Origin: Gari tellinella
Taxonomy: Eukaryota > Mollusca > Bivalvia > Cardiida > Psammobiidae
NCBI GenBank assembly: GCA_922989275.2
Contig: OV277867.1
Location: forward strand, 39,608,070-39,672,069
Reading direction: 5' to 3'
DNA length: 64,000 nt
Within the stretch, counting starts at the first letter, position 1; each line of letters opens with the position of its first letter. Below are positions 43,501 through 57,800 of the stretch, in pieces. Made by a program: the position numbers and the translations under genes. The notes beneath the pieces are model-generated. The model was given only the letters and a program-made list of their open reading frames with translations. It did no database searches and had not been told where the DNA came from.

Positions 43501-45772
43501 CATCCTTGTTATTATGGGCCTGTGTCGGGTTCAAACACAGACCAGGCATACTGAGGATTTTTAGGGGGCACAGGGGCAATTTTGGATTTACTGGCCTGTA
43601 AGATATGCAATTTGGGGGCACAGGCATTTTTATTTTTTGGTTGGGGAGGGGGCACACTGTCATGCCCCCATCCTTGTTACTACGGGCCTGTGTCGGGTTC
43701 AAACACAGACCAGGCATACTGAGGATTTGAGGGGGACAGGGGCAATTTTGGATGGACTGGCCTGTAGGATATGCACTTTGGGGGCACAGGTATTTTTATT
43801 TTTTAGTTGGGGAGAGGGGCACAGGGGGCACACTGTCATGCCCCCAATCCTTGTTACTACGGGCCTGTGTCGGGTTCATACACAGACCAGGCATACTGAG
43901 GATTTGAGGGGGGCACAGGGCAATTTTGGATTTACTGGCCTGTAGGATATGCAATTTGGGGGCACAGGCACAGCCATTTCTATTTTTTGGTTGGGGGAGG
44001 GGGCACAGGGGGCATACTGATGTGCCCTCATCCTTGTTACTACGAGTCTGTGTTGGTTGGGGAGTTCAAACACAGACCAGGCATACTGAGGATTTGAGGG
44101 GGCACAGGGGCAACTTTGGATTTACTGGCCTGTAGGATATGCAATTTGGGGGCACAGGCACTTCTATTTTTTTGGTTGGGGAGGAGGCACAGGGGGCACA
44201 CTGTCATGCCCCCATCCTTGTTAGTTGTTACTACGGGCCTGTGTCGGGTTCAAACACAGACCAGGCATACTGAGGATTTGAGGGGGCACAGGAGCAATTT
44301 TGGATTTACTGGTCTGTAGGATATGCAATTTGGGGGCACAGGCACAGGCATTTCTATTTTTTTGGTTGGGGAGGGGGCACACTGTCATACCCCATCCTTG
44401 TTACTACGGGCCTGTGTCGGGTTCAAACACAGACCAGGCATACTGAGGATTTGAGTGGGCACAGGGGCAATTTTGGATTTACTGGCCTGTAGGATATGCA
44501 ATTTGGGGGCACAGGCATTGTTTGGTGGGGGGGGGGGGGCACACTGTCATGCCCCCATCCTTGTTATTATGGGCCTGTGTCGGGTTCAAACACAGACCAG
44601 GCATACTGATGATTTTTAGGGGGCACAGGGGCAATTTTGGATTTACTGGCCTGTAAGATATGCAATTTGGGGGCACAGGCATTTTTATTTTTTGGTTGGG
44701 GAGGGGGCACACTGTCATGCCCCCATCCTTGTTACTACGGGCCTGTGTCGGGTTCAAACACAGACCAGGCATACTGAGGATTTGAGGGGGACAGGGGCAA
44801 TTTTGGATGGACTGGCCTGTAGGATATGCACTTTGGGGGCACAGGTATTTTTATTTTTTAGTTGGGGAGAGGGGCACAGGGGGCACACTGTCATGCCCCC
44901 AATCCTTGTTACTACGGGCCTGTGTCGGGTTCATACACAGACCAGGCATACTGAGGATTTGAGGGGGCACAGGGCAATTTTGGATTTACTGGCCTGTAGG
45001 ATATGCAATTTGGGGGCACAGGCACAGCCATTTCTATTTTTTGGTTGGGGGAGGGGGCACAGGGGGCATACTGATGTGCCCTCATCCTTGTTACTACGAG
45101 TCTGTGTTGGTTGGGGAGTTCAAACACAGACCAGGCATACTGAGGATTTGAGGGGGCACAGGGGCAACTTTGGATTTACTGGCCTGTAGGATATGCAATT
45201 TGGGGGCACAGGCACTTCTATTTTTTTGGTTGGGGAGGAGGCACAGGGGGCACACTGTCATGCCCCCATCCTTGTTAGTTGTTACTACGGGCCTGTGTCG
45301 GGTTCAAACACAGACCAGGCATACTGAGGATTTGAGGGGGCACAGGAGCAATTTTGGATTTACTGGTCTGTAGGATATGCAATTTGGGGGCACAGGCACA
45401 GGCATTTCTATTTTTTTGGTTGGGGAGGGGGCACACTGTCATACCCCATCCTTGTTACTACGGGCCTGTGTCGGGTTCAAACACAGACCAGGCATACTGA
45501 GGATTTGAGTGGGCACAGGGGCAATTTTGGATTTACTGGCCTGTAGGATATGCAATTTGGGGGCACAGGCATTGTTTGGTGGGGGGGGGGGGGGCACACT
45601 GTCATGCCCCCATCCTTGTTATTATGGGCCTGTGTCGGGTTCAAACACAGACCAGGCATACTGATGATTTTTAGGGGGCACAGGGGCAATTTTGGATTTA
45701 CTGGCCTGTAAGATATGCAATTTGGGGGCACAGGCATTTTTATTTTTTGGTTGGGGAGGGGGCACACTGCCA

Positions 45773-45814
<42 letters not shown>

Positions 45815-48800
45815 ATCCGTGTTACTACGGGCCTGTGTCGGGTTCAAACACAGATCAGACATACTGAGGATTTGATGGCCCGAGATAAGAGACACAAGCC
45901 ATTGAAGCAGCTCCAGATAAGTTCAAGCAGGCCAGCTAAGGGATATGTGCCCCGTGCCCCCAGTGGATCTGTGCCTGTAATGTCATATGCCAATGCGACC
46001 TTCATACCCAGCTAAATAATGAATATAAGAATCCAATAAAAAAAAATGTTTTTTTGTTTTTTTTTGGGCAAAAAAAAAATCAGGCCAGCTGGGGGGGCAC
46101 GTGCCCCCTGTGCCCCCCCGGTAAATCCGTGCCTGTGAACCCTAGTCCCGCATATAGGCGTCCTTTTCAAACAGTGTACATGTGAATAGTACACTTGTCC
46201 TATGCAAACAGTGAAGACCCAGGAGCCCTCTGATCAGGGTCTTCACTGTTTGTCACAATGCCAAAAATTTACAAAAACAACCCTCAAAAGTCAGAAATGG
46301 ACTAGACTTAAATGGAAACTGGAATTGTTCATTTAAAGTTTCAGGGAGGAAAGAGTTAAATCTGAATACCTGCTCCCTATGATGTGACCAGTCATTAGAA
46401 TCGTCTCTTTAAGACGATTCAAATTAGCAGCACACCATAGGGTTTGGTTTAAACATAAATTTGGATTTTGAGGAGAAAGTGTTGAAAATAACCCCATCTC
46501 TGGTATCTTCAGCATTCTTATGGTTTCATTTCACAGAATACAATCTGAAAAGATTGCATGCGATCAGGTGTGACTGTAATTGTATAGGTCTCTGTTTTCT
46601 GTATAGTCACTGGAAAAAAACTTGTGAACTACCCCATTATTGTCTGTGTACCGTACGTTCTATGTTTGATTTCATCTCGTAGAACCTTTCATGTTGCATT
46701 CTTTATGCTCTACCTGCACCAATCCACTTGATGTGGAGCGAACTTTACACCACCCAAGACTCGTTCTGTTCTACCAATCTGTGATATAGCGCAGTGTTTT
46801 TCCTCCTTATATAACTGGTACCTATAAACCGAGGCATTCCCAATTACCAAAACTCACCATTTTTCCCAATTTGTGGTAATAAAATTCCCAAATTGGAGAG
46901 TTTTAATCAAGTAGAGTTTGTTTTAAGCATCTTTTAAACAAATCCTGCTAATACCAGCTGAAGACCCATGGATACCCTTACAGAGGGTATAATGGGACAA
47001 TTTATTGCTAGCACTAGCAGCAGTCAAATTCAGTTTGCATTTTATATAGTTAACTGTTAAATTTGGCCCATGCAAATTCCCAATTTGACTAAAAACGACG
47101 CTAATTTTTCACAATTTGACTAAAAATGACACAAATGTTTCCCAATTGGCTCGCTACCGGAGTCATTCCCAATTGGTTGAAGAAAACCCTGTAGCGTCAG
47201 TTTCTCTGCAATCTATCCTCACAAATGCTCAAAACTGAGCTTACCTAGACTCATTCTCTGCAGATCTAGCTATACATGTATATGAGTTTCAACTTATCTT
47301 CAATCAATTAGATTTAGCTGTGATCTAAACATTCTAACCTAGCTTGGACATCGTGGGGAGAAGAACGGAGATCTAGTCCATGGCTAAGCATGGCAGGCTT
47401 AGCCAGTGGCTGGATAAGCTGACTGGTCAGCATAAACAGGTGTGGCCCTAAAGAGCGCCGTTCAGCAAAGATGATACAGAAGAGACAACTTTGTTTTCCC
47501 TGGGATTCAACAATGGATCTCATCCTCTACTACAAAACAACACTTTGGACTAACGTCATCTGATGTTCAACAAACAGCCACTTTTGGATCCCAACGTTAA
47601 GGCCTCTCAGTCAGCTGAGGAGACGTCACCCATAATTATGGCATAGACATCTGCAAGAAGGCGAGCTAGGGATTGACATAAACAGGAACAACAACATCAA
47701 TGCTCAATTCTCAATTTTTTCTCAACAGATTCTCACCTGAGCTTTGCACAAATTTATCATGCTCGCCAGGAAATAAAGCGTGACCCACTGAGAAAGCCCC
47801 GGAGATCGATGGCCGACCATCAGTTTTTAACTAATGAACAAAATGAATCCAATTGCTCTGCATCATGGCTGCCATAAGTTGATGATGAAAAATCCTAATA
47901 TTTCCAAATTTTCTATTTTTCAAGCGGGATTATTAAAAGCAGGTTAAAAGTAAAGTAGAATGTGCCTTAAGGCCCATTCTGTTTTACTTTCATCCTGCTA
48001 TTAGCTACCATCTGCTAGGATAAAAATCCGAAGATTTTGGAAAAATCAGGAGAAATGGCAGCCCGATGCTATCTTATTAGTTATTACAGCACCACACCCT
48101 GAAACTGCAGCAAGGCTTTCTGGTTATGCTAACCATGCTGAAAATTAGGGGAAAGAAGAAATGTATACATAAAAGAAATATTATTAGGTTGCAAATTAAG
48201 TGCATGTTGATCTTTACTGGTTGAAGCCTAAATGCACACAGATCACACTTTAATCCTCTTATCTTCATCCAGTCATGCCAATGGGAAGAATGGGTCTAGA
48301 GAAGGTTCCGAGGATCAAGCTAGGCATGATGGGAAGAGTGGAACAGAATTGCACAGATCTAGCTAGTATCAAGGACATGTTTAGCAGCATGACCATGAGC
48401 ACAATGAGTTCTTGCTTGAGGAGACTGAATCAGGCACATCCCCGCTCTTACATTGAGTGTCCCCCATCCAATGTATCATTTGATGGGGGTTTATGGTGGT
48501 AAATTTAGAGAAGCCTCAAATAATAAATAATCATTCTGCCAATTAACTTGTCATTTTATCTATTACAGATTGAATGTATTGATGTCTGTGGGAAAAACCT
48601 TTATATTGGTACAAATGACTGGTAAGTGTAATCATCATTAGTAATTACAGTCGAATTTTGATATCTTGAATTCGGTTAAATCGAACATACCCGTATTTCA
48701 AAGTTCAAACATGGCTTAGCCATGTTTTAACTTTGAAATATGGGTATGTTCCACCTAACCGAGCATGAAATTATACAGTCCATGTGTCAAACTATCTGAT

Positions 48801-51800
48801 AGTCGAGTTAAGCGAGTTTGAGATATCGAAGTTCGACTGTACCTCAATTTCAAGAATATCATAATTACTCATTATCCAGGGCTCCAGATAAGAGGAGTAA
48901 ACTGAACAAATCCAGCATTTTCTCACTCATTTCTGCACCAAATCCTATGGTGTAACTTACTAACTACTCATTAGAATCTTTTCGAAGAGACGATTCTATT
49001 GGAGACAATTCTAATGAGTAGTGACACCACAGGGTTTGATGCAGAAATAAAGATTTTAGTTTTTGAAATACTCCCCTAAGGGCCCTTATCTTGAACCTTG
49101 TATGCATTGCTTTGAGAATTATGTAATGTTGTCAAAATGTGCTTCTATATGGGGGGGGGGGGGGAGAAATGCAGTTTTACCTGGATCACAGTAAAATCAA
49201 TAAACTGACTATTTCAACATTTCCCCAGGGCTCCAGATGAAAGGGAGTTTACTGAAGATATCCAACATTTTCTCCCTTATTTCAGCACCAAATGCTATGG
49301 TGTAACTACTCATAGAAGAGACAATTCTAATGAATAGTAACACTGATAGGGTTTTACTGTTTAATGGAGAAATACTCCCTTTATCTGGAGCCCTGTTGGC
49401 CCCCTTTATGTCTTCACCAAACTACTGATAGAATCACCTCAAATGGACTTTTCTAATGAGTAGTCACATCATAGGGTATATAATTGTTGCATGCCGGTAA
49501 CTCTTGCCATGCTTGTAAGGATTATGTGCCACAGGGAATACCTTTGCAAACAGTTTGAATCCTGATAATACGCAGCATAACCTAAACTGTGTGACACACT
49601 TACCAAGGTTTGAAAAGAAATTTTAAAAATTCTGTTTTTAGAACAATAGCAGAGGACAATTGTTCAGAAAAGAAAATTACCCAGCATGCAAAGAGATAAG
49701 AAAGTTAGTGTTGGAAATTTGTACATGTACTCACTTTATCAGGAGCTCATACAGTTGACAAAATATTATTCTTTCCTGGTTAAACACATACGAAATGCAT
49801 TGCACTAAAATGGAGTAAATGACAACTGTTTAATAATATTACTGAATATTCATTTTGATATGAGTGGCAAACATTTTGGAGCCTGATCAGACACCGGGTT
49901 ACCCGGCGTCTGATCTGGCTTCAAACTGTTTGCAATTGGAAATAATAGGTTTTTTAGCGTAAACAGGTTAATTGGGAAAGACGTCTTAAATAACGTCTTC
50001 TCCACTGCATAATATTCATGTTTTATTTGGTAACTATTTACAGTTTTGTGGTGCATTACATGGTGGAAGAGAATACCTCACAGTCTGGAAAAGTTTCCTT
50101 CAGAGCTGACAAGCAAGGACATAAATATCTAGCTTTGGTAAGGCACTTAATTGTCAAATTCAATACCTTGTTTTGATAACTTGATCACAACCAAAATATA
50201 AACTTCTCTACATGTACAGTGGAGAATCTGTTATTCTTTCCCAATAAACGCGTTTACGCTAAAACTATTATTTGCAGTGCAAACAGTTTGGAGCCAGATC
50301 AGACGCCGGGTAACCCGGCGTCTAACAGGCTCCAAACTGTTTGCAACCAAGATAAACATGAATTATCAGAATTGTCCAAAAGTTGCACTTTTCTACGTTT
50401 TAGTGTTTTGCATTTGCGTACGTTTGCGTTTAAACGGGAAAGAATAACAGATTCTCCACTGTATTGCTTTATTCTTATCTTGCAAATCTGTTAACCTGTC
50501 ACACTTTGGTTTCCGGACAATAATTTTTGTTCTTATTGGCTGATCATTATCATTTTTGGTGAAATGGTTGCTGAAGAGGTATCATATTTATTTTAGATCT
50601 AAATGTAGTTACATGTATTTGTCTTTTCTCGCTTTATAGGTACATTTATATAATTTCATGTGAATCGCTTTTGAACGCACAACTCCTGTGTGAAAAGAGT
50701 GCTATATTAATCTTGTATACTAAATTATAATAAATTAATAATAAAAATAATGTGGAGGGGATGCTATGGATTGCATTTCAGGTCAGTAGGTCAAAGCATA
50801 CAAAATAGTTTAAATGTTATATTTTGATATTACAGAAGAAGCCAGTTACCCAACTTAAGGCTGCGTCAGCTCTCAACAGAATCCTGGTGCTATGTGATAA
50901 TACCCTAACCATGCTCAACATGATGGATCTAGAGGTATTACACCATGTTTTCTGACTTCTCACAAATTCATTATCATCTGATTCTCTCATAGCTTATTTT
51001 CATTGGTCAACCCTTTCTTCCATAGACATAAGTATACATCCAACTGTGTTTAAGGCATTACCCCATAGCATGTTTCTAGTTTTGACAACAGGTAACTACA
51101 TAAAGCAGGTTGAAAGTAAAGCAGAATGCGCCTTGGGGCGCATTCTGCTTTACTTTCAGCCTGCTTTAAGCTATCATCTGATAGAATATAGACAATATTT
51201 CTTTTGCTACATATTTCTGACGGCATAAATTGGAGGTATTCCCTTCAGTGGAGGAAAAAATGAAAGTCGTAAAAAGGTGTATTTATGGGGTAATGGGCTA
51301 CGGCAGGATACTGCTTAATATTTTCCTCCTTAGTCATAAGTGTAAATCACCTATATCCAATTGTGTTTAAGGCAGGATACCACTTAAACTTGTTAAAGCA
51401 AGATGAAAGTAAAGCAGAAAGCTCCTATAGGAGCTTACTGCTTTACTTCTATATCTTAACTCTTTGCAGTCTAATCCCGCTGATATGCGTGGTGCAAACC
51501 TACCCTTTGAAGTCGGACCACGCCTTAGTGTGTGTTTATCTGTATAGGCATATATAATATATGTATACTATATAATGTATGGTGTTGACACATTGCTTTG
51601 GTTATCAAAAAACAAGTGGTTGACAGCATCTTTGTTTAATATCCATTTAAGGAGCTTTCTGTATTATGTTTGCCTTGCTTTAACCCTTTGAACCCTAATC
51701 CCGCATATAAGCGTCCTTTTCAAACAGTGTACATGTGAATAGTACACTTCTCCTGTGCAAACAGTGAAGACCCAGATCAGAGGGCTCCTAAAGGAGCCCT

Positions 51801-54800
51801 CTGATCAGGGTCTTCACTGTTTGTCATAATGCCAAACATTGACAAAAACAACCCTTAAAAGTCATAAATGGACTAGACTTAGATGGAAACTGGAATTATT
51901 CATTGAAAGTTTTAGGGAGGAAAGAGTTAAGCAGGCACCTGCCTAAGGCACCTGATTATCAACACAATTTAGTCGTTGTTATGGAGAGTTTTTACTGTAT
52001 ATACAAGTTTTGAGTGAATATGTTACAGCCAGTGATGGGTGGGGCCAAGATCAAGGGTGTGACCAACTTCTGTCTCAATGAGAACCCAACTCAGGGAAAC
52101 CCATTCAGTGTTGAGATTTGTGTCACCTTGAAGAAGAAACAGATCCAGATGTACAACATTACAGATGATAAGATGCTTCATGTGAAAGATATGTCCATGG
52201 CCGAGCCAGCCCATGTCGTGGTATGTGTAACCCAACATTTTATGCCCCCCATGAGGATAAATAGGGATTTTGTTGTGTTACTGTTTTACCTCTGTCCATT
52301 TGTTTGTCTGTCTCTCCAAGCTCATAAATCAATACCTATGTGGCCAAAATAACTAGCCACATAAGAGAAAAACATTAACAGGGTTCCAGATAAGGAGAGT
52401 AATTCAAAATCTAAAATCTTTATTTCTGCATTAAACCCCATGTTGTTACTACACATTAGAATCGCCTCTTCGAGACGATTCTAATGAGAAGTTACACCAT
52501 AGGATTTGGTGCTGAAATAAAAGGGAAGGTGTTGGCTTTGTTCAGTTTACTCCCTCATATCTGGGGCTCTGATTAACCTGATAACTTCTTGTGCCATTAA
52601 CCTGGCCATTAGTGGGAAAAGTGTTAAGAGTAAGAGTTAGCTTCTAGATCTTTCTATTCTGAAGTAAGAATCAAGAGAAGTTTCGGTTTTGTGGCAAGCC
52701 ACGTAAAAAAATCAAAGGAAATGATCACATAACACAAATGTTGTGAGTATGTCTGTCTGTCCACACATATGGTCCACGCATATGGTACAAACTTTTGTAT
52801 GTCTAACACCTACAAAATAAAATGTTACCCTGCATCTGATCTAGTTTTTCGCAATGGAAATAATTGTTTTACAGGGTTCCAGATAAGGGGAGTATTTCAA
52901 AAACTAAAATCTTTATTTCTGCATTAAACCCTATGGTGTCACTACTCATTAGAATCGTATCTTCGAGTACACAATGTAATAAAATGGAGAAACATGACAG
53001 TGACATGAAAACGACAATGATATATTAAAATCTGAGTGATCAACAGTTTTGAGTCTGATCATATTCAGAGTTATTAGGTGTCTGATTAGACTCCAAACTG
53101 TTTGTAAAGGACATAAAAGGTTTAACACAAACAGATTTACTGGGAAAGAATAACATCACCATTGTATGTATGTATTGGGGTATTACAGGGACTGGATGGG
53201 ACCGTGGTTTGTGCGGGTCTGACATCTCTGTATTGTATGGTGAACTATGAGACAGGGCAGCATACAGATCTCTTCCCCATAGACGTAGAACACACACGTC
53301 CTATAGTTAAACGAATCAGCAAGGTAAGTACATTAAAACCATGGCAACATATCTGTCCACAAGTTTGATAAGTTTAGAAAGGGAGACTTTGTCTGGACTG
53401 GACAGTTAGGCCTCACCCTTATAAGAAGGATTAACCCTTTCTCACATATAAATTCTCGATAGTGCATTTAGTTTACTTCTTCACTAAAGAAAATAGTCCC
53501 AATTTATAGAGTCATGAACCACAGAATTATACACTGACGGAATCGAAACCTCGCGCTATATCGTAAATCTCGTGCGGCGGATACGAGACTCGCGAGACTT
53601 GATAAGAGACTGTCTATCGGTAGTCAATATGATAAATGTGTGTTTTCGAAGCATTGTTCACGGGTTTATATTCCAGTGAATTGATAGGAATGTCCACCAA
53701 GTCGTTTAAATCCTATAAAATGTCAATAAAAACACTCGAGTCGGTAAATTTCATGCCAGAAATGGCGGACAACAAGGCAAGAAGTGAAGATGTTGTCACT
53801 TGACACATAATCTCGCAAAATTCAACCGCCGCGAGAGCTCAGATACTCGCCTATTCAACTTTGCTTAGTTGCTATTCCGTTTTGTATAATTCCGTGCATG
53901 AACATACACCAAAATAAATATTTCCTATATTTTAGACGATGGTAGCTTAAAAGCAGTCAGAAAGTGAAGCAGAATGCTCCTTAAGGCGCATTCTGCCTTA
54001 CTTTCAATCTGCTTTATATGGTCACCTATCTTCAATACTAGCAACATATTGATGGAGTAAAGGGTAAATTAATCAAAACTAGATAATGACACTGACACAT
54101 AATGGGAATATGGTCTCCAAAACCATGGTGGTGTGACTACTCATTAGAGTCGTCTCTATATAACCATTGGAATGAGTAGTTACACCATAGCCTTTGATGC
54201 AAAATAAAAGAAGGATATATAGTAATATTCTAGTTTACTCCCTTTTATCCTGAGTCCAGTAAAACTTGTTATCATTACCAGTCAATGCTTAATTGTAGTA
54301 ACATGCATAGAAATCCTGACTTTTGCAACCATCCCATCACTATAATAACAGTCCTGTATCCAGAGCTCCAGAAAAATAAGTATTTCAAATGTCTCCCCTA
54401 AAGGCTATGTTGTGATTTCTCATAAGAACTGTCTCTGAGACAAACCCTATGTTGTGACTACTCATTAGAATCACCTTAAAGAGACATAAGGGAGAACAGT
54501 TTGGAAAACTATATAACTCACTCTTATCTGGAGCCCTGTGAATCTATGGTTGATAGAGCAGAGCTCCAGATAAGAGGAATATTTAAAATAATAAAATCTT
54601 TATTTCTGCTTTAAACTCTATGGTGTCACAACTCATTAGGATCGTCTCTTCGAGACGATTCTAATGAGTAGTTACACCATAGGATTTGGTGCTGTCACAA
54701 AGGAGAAAATGCTGGATTTGTTTGGTTTACTCCCTCTTATCTGGAGCCCTGATAATGGGCTGTTTTGACAGTGTGTGAGCATTCTGTATTTCAGGAGGAG

Positions 54801-57800
54801 TTTCTGCTGACAGGACCCAGTGCTCTGGGTATGTTTGTAACCTCTGAAGGTATCAGTCAGAGGCCCCCTCTCCAGTGGTCAGAGAACCTGATCTCAGTTG
54901 GCTACGTACATCCATACATCCTCGCCATGAATGATGAGTTCATTACAATTCACAGGTAAGCCAGAGCTTTCTGCATTGACCCATTGAATCCTAGTTTACT
55001 TTAACCCTTTACCCCATAGCATTTTTCTAGGTTGAAGAGAGGTGGCCACTTAAAGCAGGTTAAAAGTAAAGCAGAATGCACCTTAAGGTGCACCTTAACC
55101 CATTACCGCATAAATATCTCTTTTTACGCCTTTACTTTACTCCTTCATTGAAGAAAATAGTTCCACTTTGTATAGTCATTGATATATATATATCAATAGA
55201 AATAATTTTCTATATTCTAGAAAATGGTAGCTTAAAGCAGGCTGAAAGTCAAGCATAATGCGCCTGAAGGCGCATTATGCTTGACTTTCAACCAGCTTTA
55301 AGTAGTCACCTGTCTTTAAAATTAGAAACAGGCTATGGGGTAATCATCTGATCTGGCTCCGAACTGCTTGAAATGGAAATAACAGTTTTAGTGGGAAAGA
55401 ATAATGTCTTCTCCACTGTAAACGCATAAATAAATAACTTATTTTGTAGTCATTTTGTAAAAGAATTGGCTTCAAATTTTTATCCAACCAATATTTGATT
55501 AACGTTATTCACCATAGCTTCATAAATGCCATGTCTATTAAATTTATTCACACTGATTAATCAATCACTGCATTCAGGTTTGTTTATCTAATCTGTTTAC
55601 AACTACAGTCAAACCTCTCTATTACGAACAGAAAGCTTTCTGTTTTATTTTGACCTTGCTTTAAGCAGCCACCTGGCTGAAAAACAAAATTAAATAATGC
55701 AGTGGTGGTAAAAGAGTGATTTTACTGTACATCTTTAAAAGTATGATCAGGGCTGCAGATAAGAGGGAGTAAAATGAACAAACCAGTTGTTTTCTCACTT
55801 ATTTCAGTATTTGCACCATAAGGTTTAATGCAAAAATAAGAAAATATTTTTTGAAATACTCCCCTTTTCTGGAGCCTTGTATGATCTTATGTTATGTGCC
55901 TGCATGTGATAGCCTTGTTATTTCATATCAGCATTCTGGATCAGCAGCAGAAGCAAGCAATACCCTTTCAGGGAGGTGTGGTGTTGGGGGACTTTGATGG
56001 GAGGTTGTTTGTAGCCTCCGCTAGAGAGATCTATGCCCTGGTGCCTGTGGCCTGGGAAAAACAGGTAAGTCTTGACAATCTGATCACCTCACCAGATTGT
56101 TGTAGTTGACTTTGGATGTAAAAACCAGGGATGTTCTGAAAAATATTATAGCCTAGTTATCTTATTAAGCCCTATTGAAGCATATATGCTTCCTTGACCA
56201 TAAGTGTAGATGTGAGGAGTACACTTGTCCTTTGCAAACAGTGAAGTCCCTGATCTGATGCAGGAGCCCTCAGATCAGGGTCTTCACTGTTTGTTATTTG
56301 GCAATATATTATCAAAAACAACCTTAAATTGTCTAAAATGGACCAGCCTTTATTGTAAACTGAAATTGTCCATTGGAAGTTTCAGGGGATTATGATTTAA
56401 GAGAATATGATCCTGTTGTAATGGTGTTAAGAATTATTTTTCTTCCAATAAGAAAGTAGAAGTTATGTTCTAATGTAGGAAATGTATATGAATGTAGAAA
56501 TGCTGTGTTGTTATACTCTTGGTTGCTTTGTTTGTATACATACAGTTATATAGAAATGCTGTGTTGTTATACTCTTGGTTGCTTTGTTTGTATACATACA
56601 GTTACATGTATATAGAAATGTTGTGTTGTTGTACTCTTGGTTGCTTTGTTTGTATAGGTACAAAGTCTGCTGGCAGACAAACGTACACAAGAAGCCCTTG
56701 ACCTGGCGAGGAACGCCAACCGTGTAGGCATGTCCAGAGAGAAGTTCTTAAAGGTCAGTAATATATATGAGCATTGTCATGGCAAAACCTGCCTTATTGC
56801 ATTGCAACATTGTACAAGACCAAGCACCGCTGTCATCACAGGCTTTGCATCTGAGTTTGGTCTATGCTGCCCAAAACTGTATATGATACAGCTACATAAA
56901 CTGCTTTAGAGGAATATAGGCGTCAAACAGTGGAGATAAAGGTCAGCGGCCGCATCAGTGACACAGCGGCTGGACTTGATCTACACTGTTTACAATGCAA
57001 TAAGGCAGGTTTTGTTGTGGCACGGCTCATATATAAAAAAAAATCTTTGGAATACACTTAGCAGTTAAACTGGGTTTCTATAGTTCATTGTAAAAGGCTC
57101 TTCTTTATGTGTGCTGAAAACCCTAAGTTGTGGTAATTATAAGAATCTTCTAATGACTGGTCTTGAAGTTAAACCTAGAAAGTGGCTGAGAAGAAAGAAG
57201 TTAGGTACTGTGTTTGACTAATACTATTTTGATTATAGAACTAGTTAGAAATAATAGGTATATTTATACAATGTACTGATACTAAAGTGTTCTTCTTGTA
57301 GATATTTCGGAGAATACAACAACAAGCAGGCTTCATAGAGTTTTCTCAGCGTAACTTTGACGAGGCCTTGGATTTATTTAAGAATGGCCAGGCAGACATA
57401 AGAGAGGTATTTTCTTGCTCTTTTCCTACAGTGCTCCCTCTCTTCAACGACACCTAACAAGAGACAATGATTGGGTGTGTTGTTCTGAAGGAGTTGTCAT
57501 AGGGAGGGAAAATTAAGGCTTAGCTTACAATGGCAAACAGCTTGAATCCATATCAGACGCCGCATAACGCGGCATCTGATCTGGATAAAAGCTGTTTGTC
57601 ACTCCTCATTATTCTGTCAAAATGACCACTAATAAGTAACTTTGAGAAAAACAGCGGACGATAATTTTAAGCAGACGATATTGCAGCAGATAAAGTGTAA
57701 GACAGAATGGTCTTGTTTTGGGAACAGCGGCAAGCTTTGTTGTAGGAAGGGAATCGTTGTTGGGAGGGAGCACTGTACAATGAATAAAATGAGCCCTTTC

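Larger units (their letters stand above)
40876..46135. mobile_element. 5,260-bp CAGGGC-ended element carrying a higher-order minisatellite
   Basis: The left end is CAGGGCCGGATCCAGAAATT. The right end, reverse-complemented, is CAGGCACGGATTTACCGGGG. TGAAC lies on both sides (40871-40875 and 46136-46140). The flanks join to a continuous family F repeat (TTAACCCTTTGAAC + CCTAGTCCCGCATATAGG), as read unbroken at 51683. Inside are 'gggggtccgggggcatgcccc' segments (40905-42100) and a G-rich tandem array (42190-45860). It is non-autonomous; the ends are hAT-like (inference). It lies in TGFBRAP1 intron 1. Confidence 0.8.

Noticed and set aside
42546..45189. Open frames up to 178 codons with HTEDLRG repeats on the + strand and matching frames on the minus strand
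   Set aside because: They follow the minisatellite units in TGFBRAP1 intron 1 on both strands; the coding appearance is a by-product of repetition.
48275..48502. 75-codon frame just before TGFBRAP1 exon 2 as a possible first exon
   Set aside because: Its sequence does not resemble the conserved N-terminus and it lacks a donor that would fit. The exon at 40479-40553 gives a direct match (MSVKAFDLV) and the right phase.
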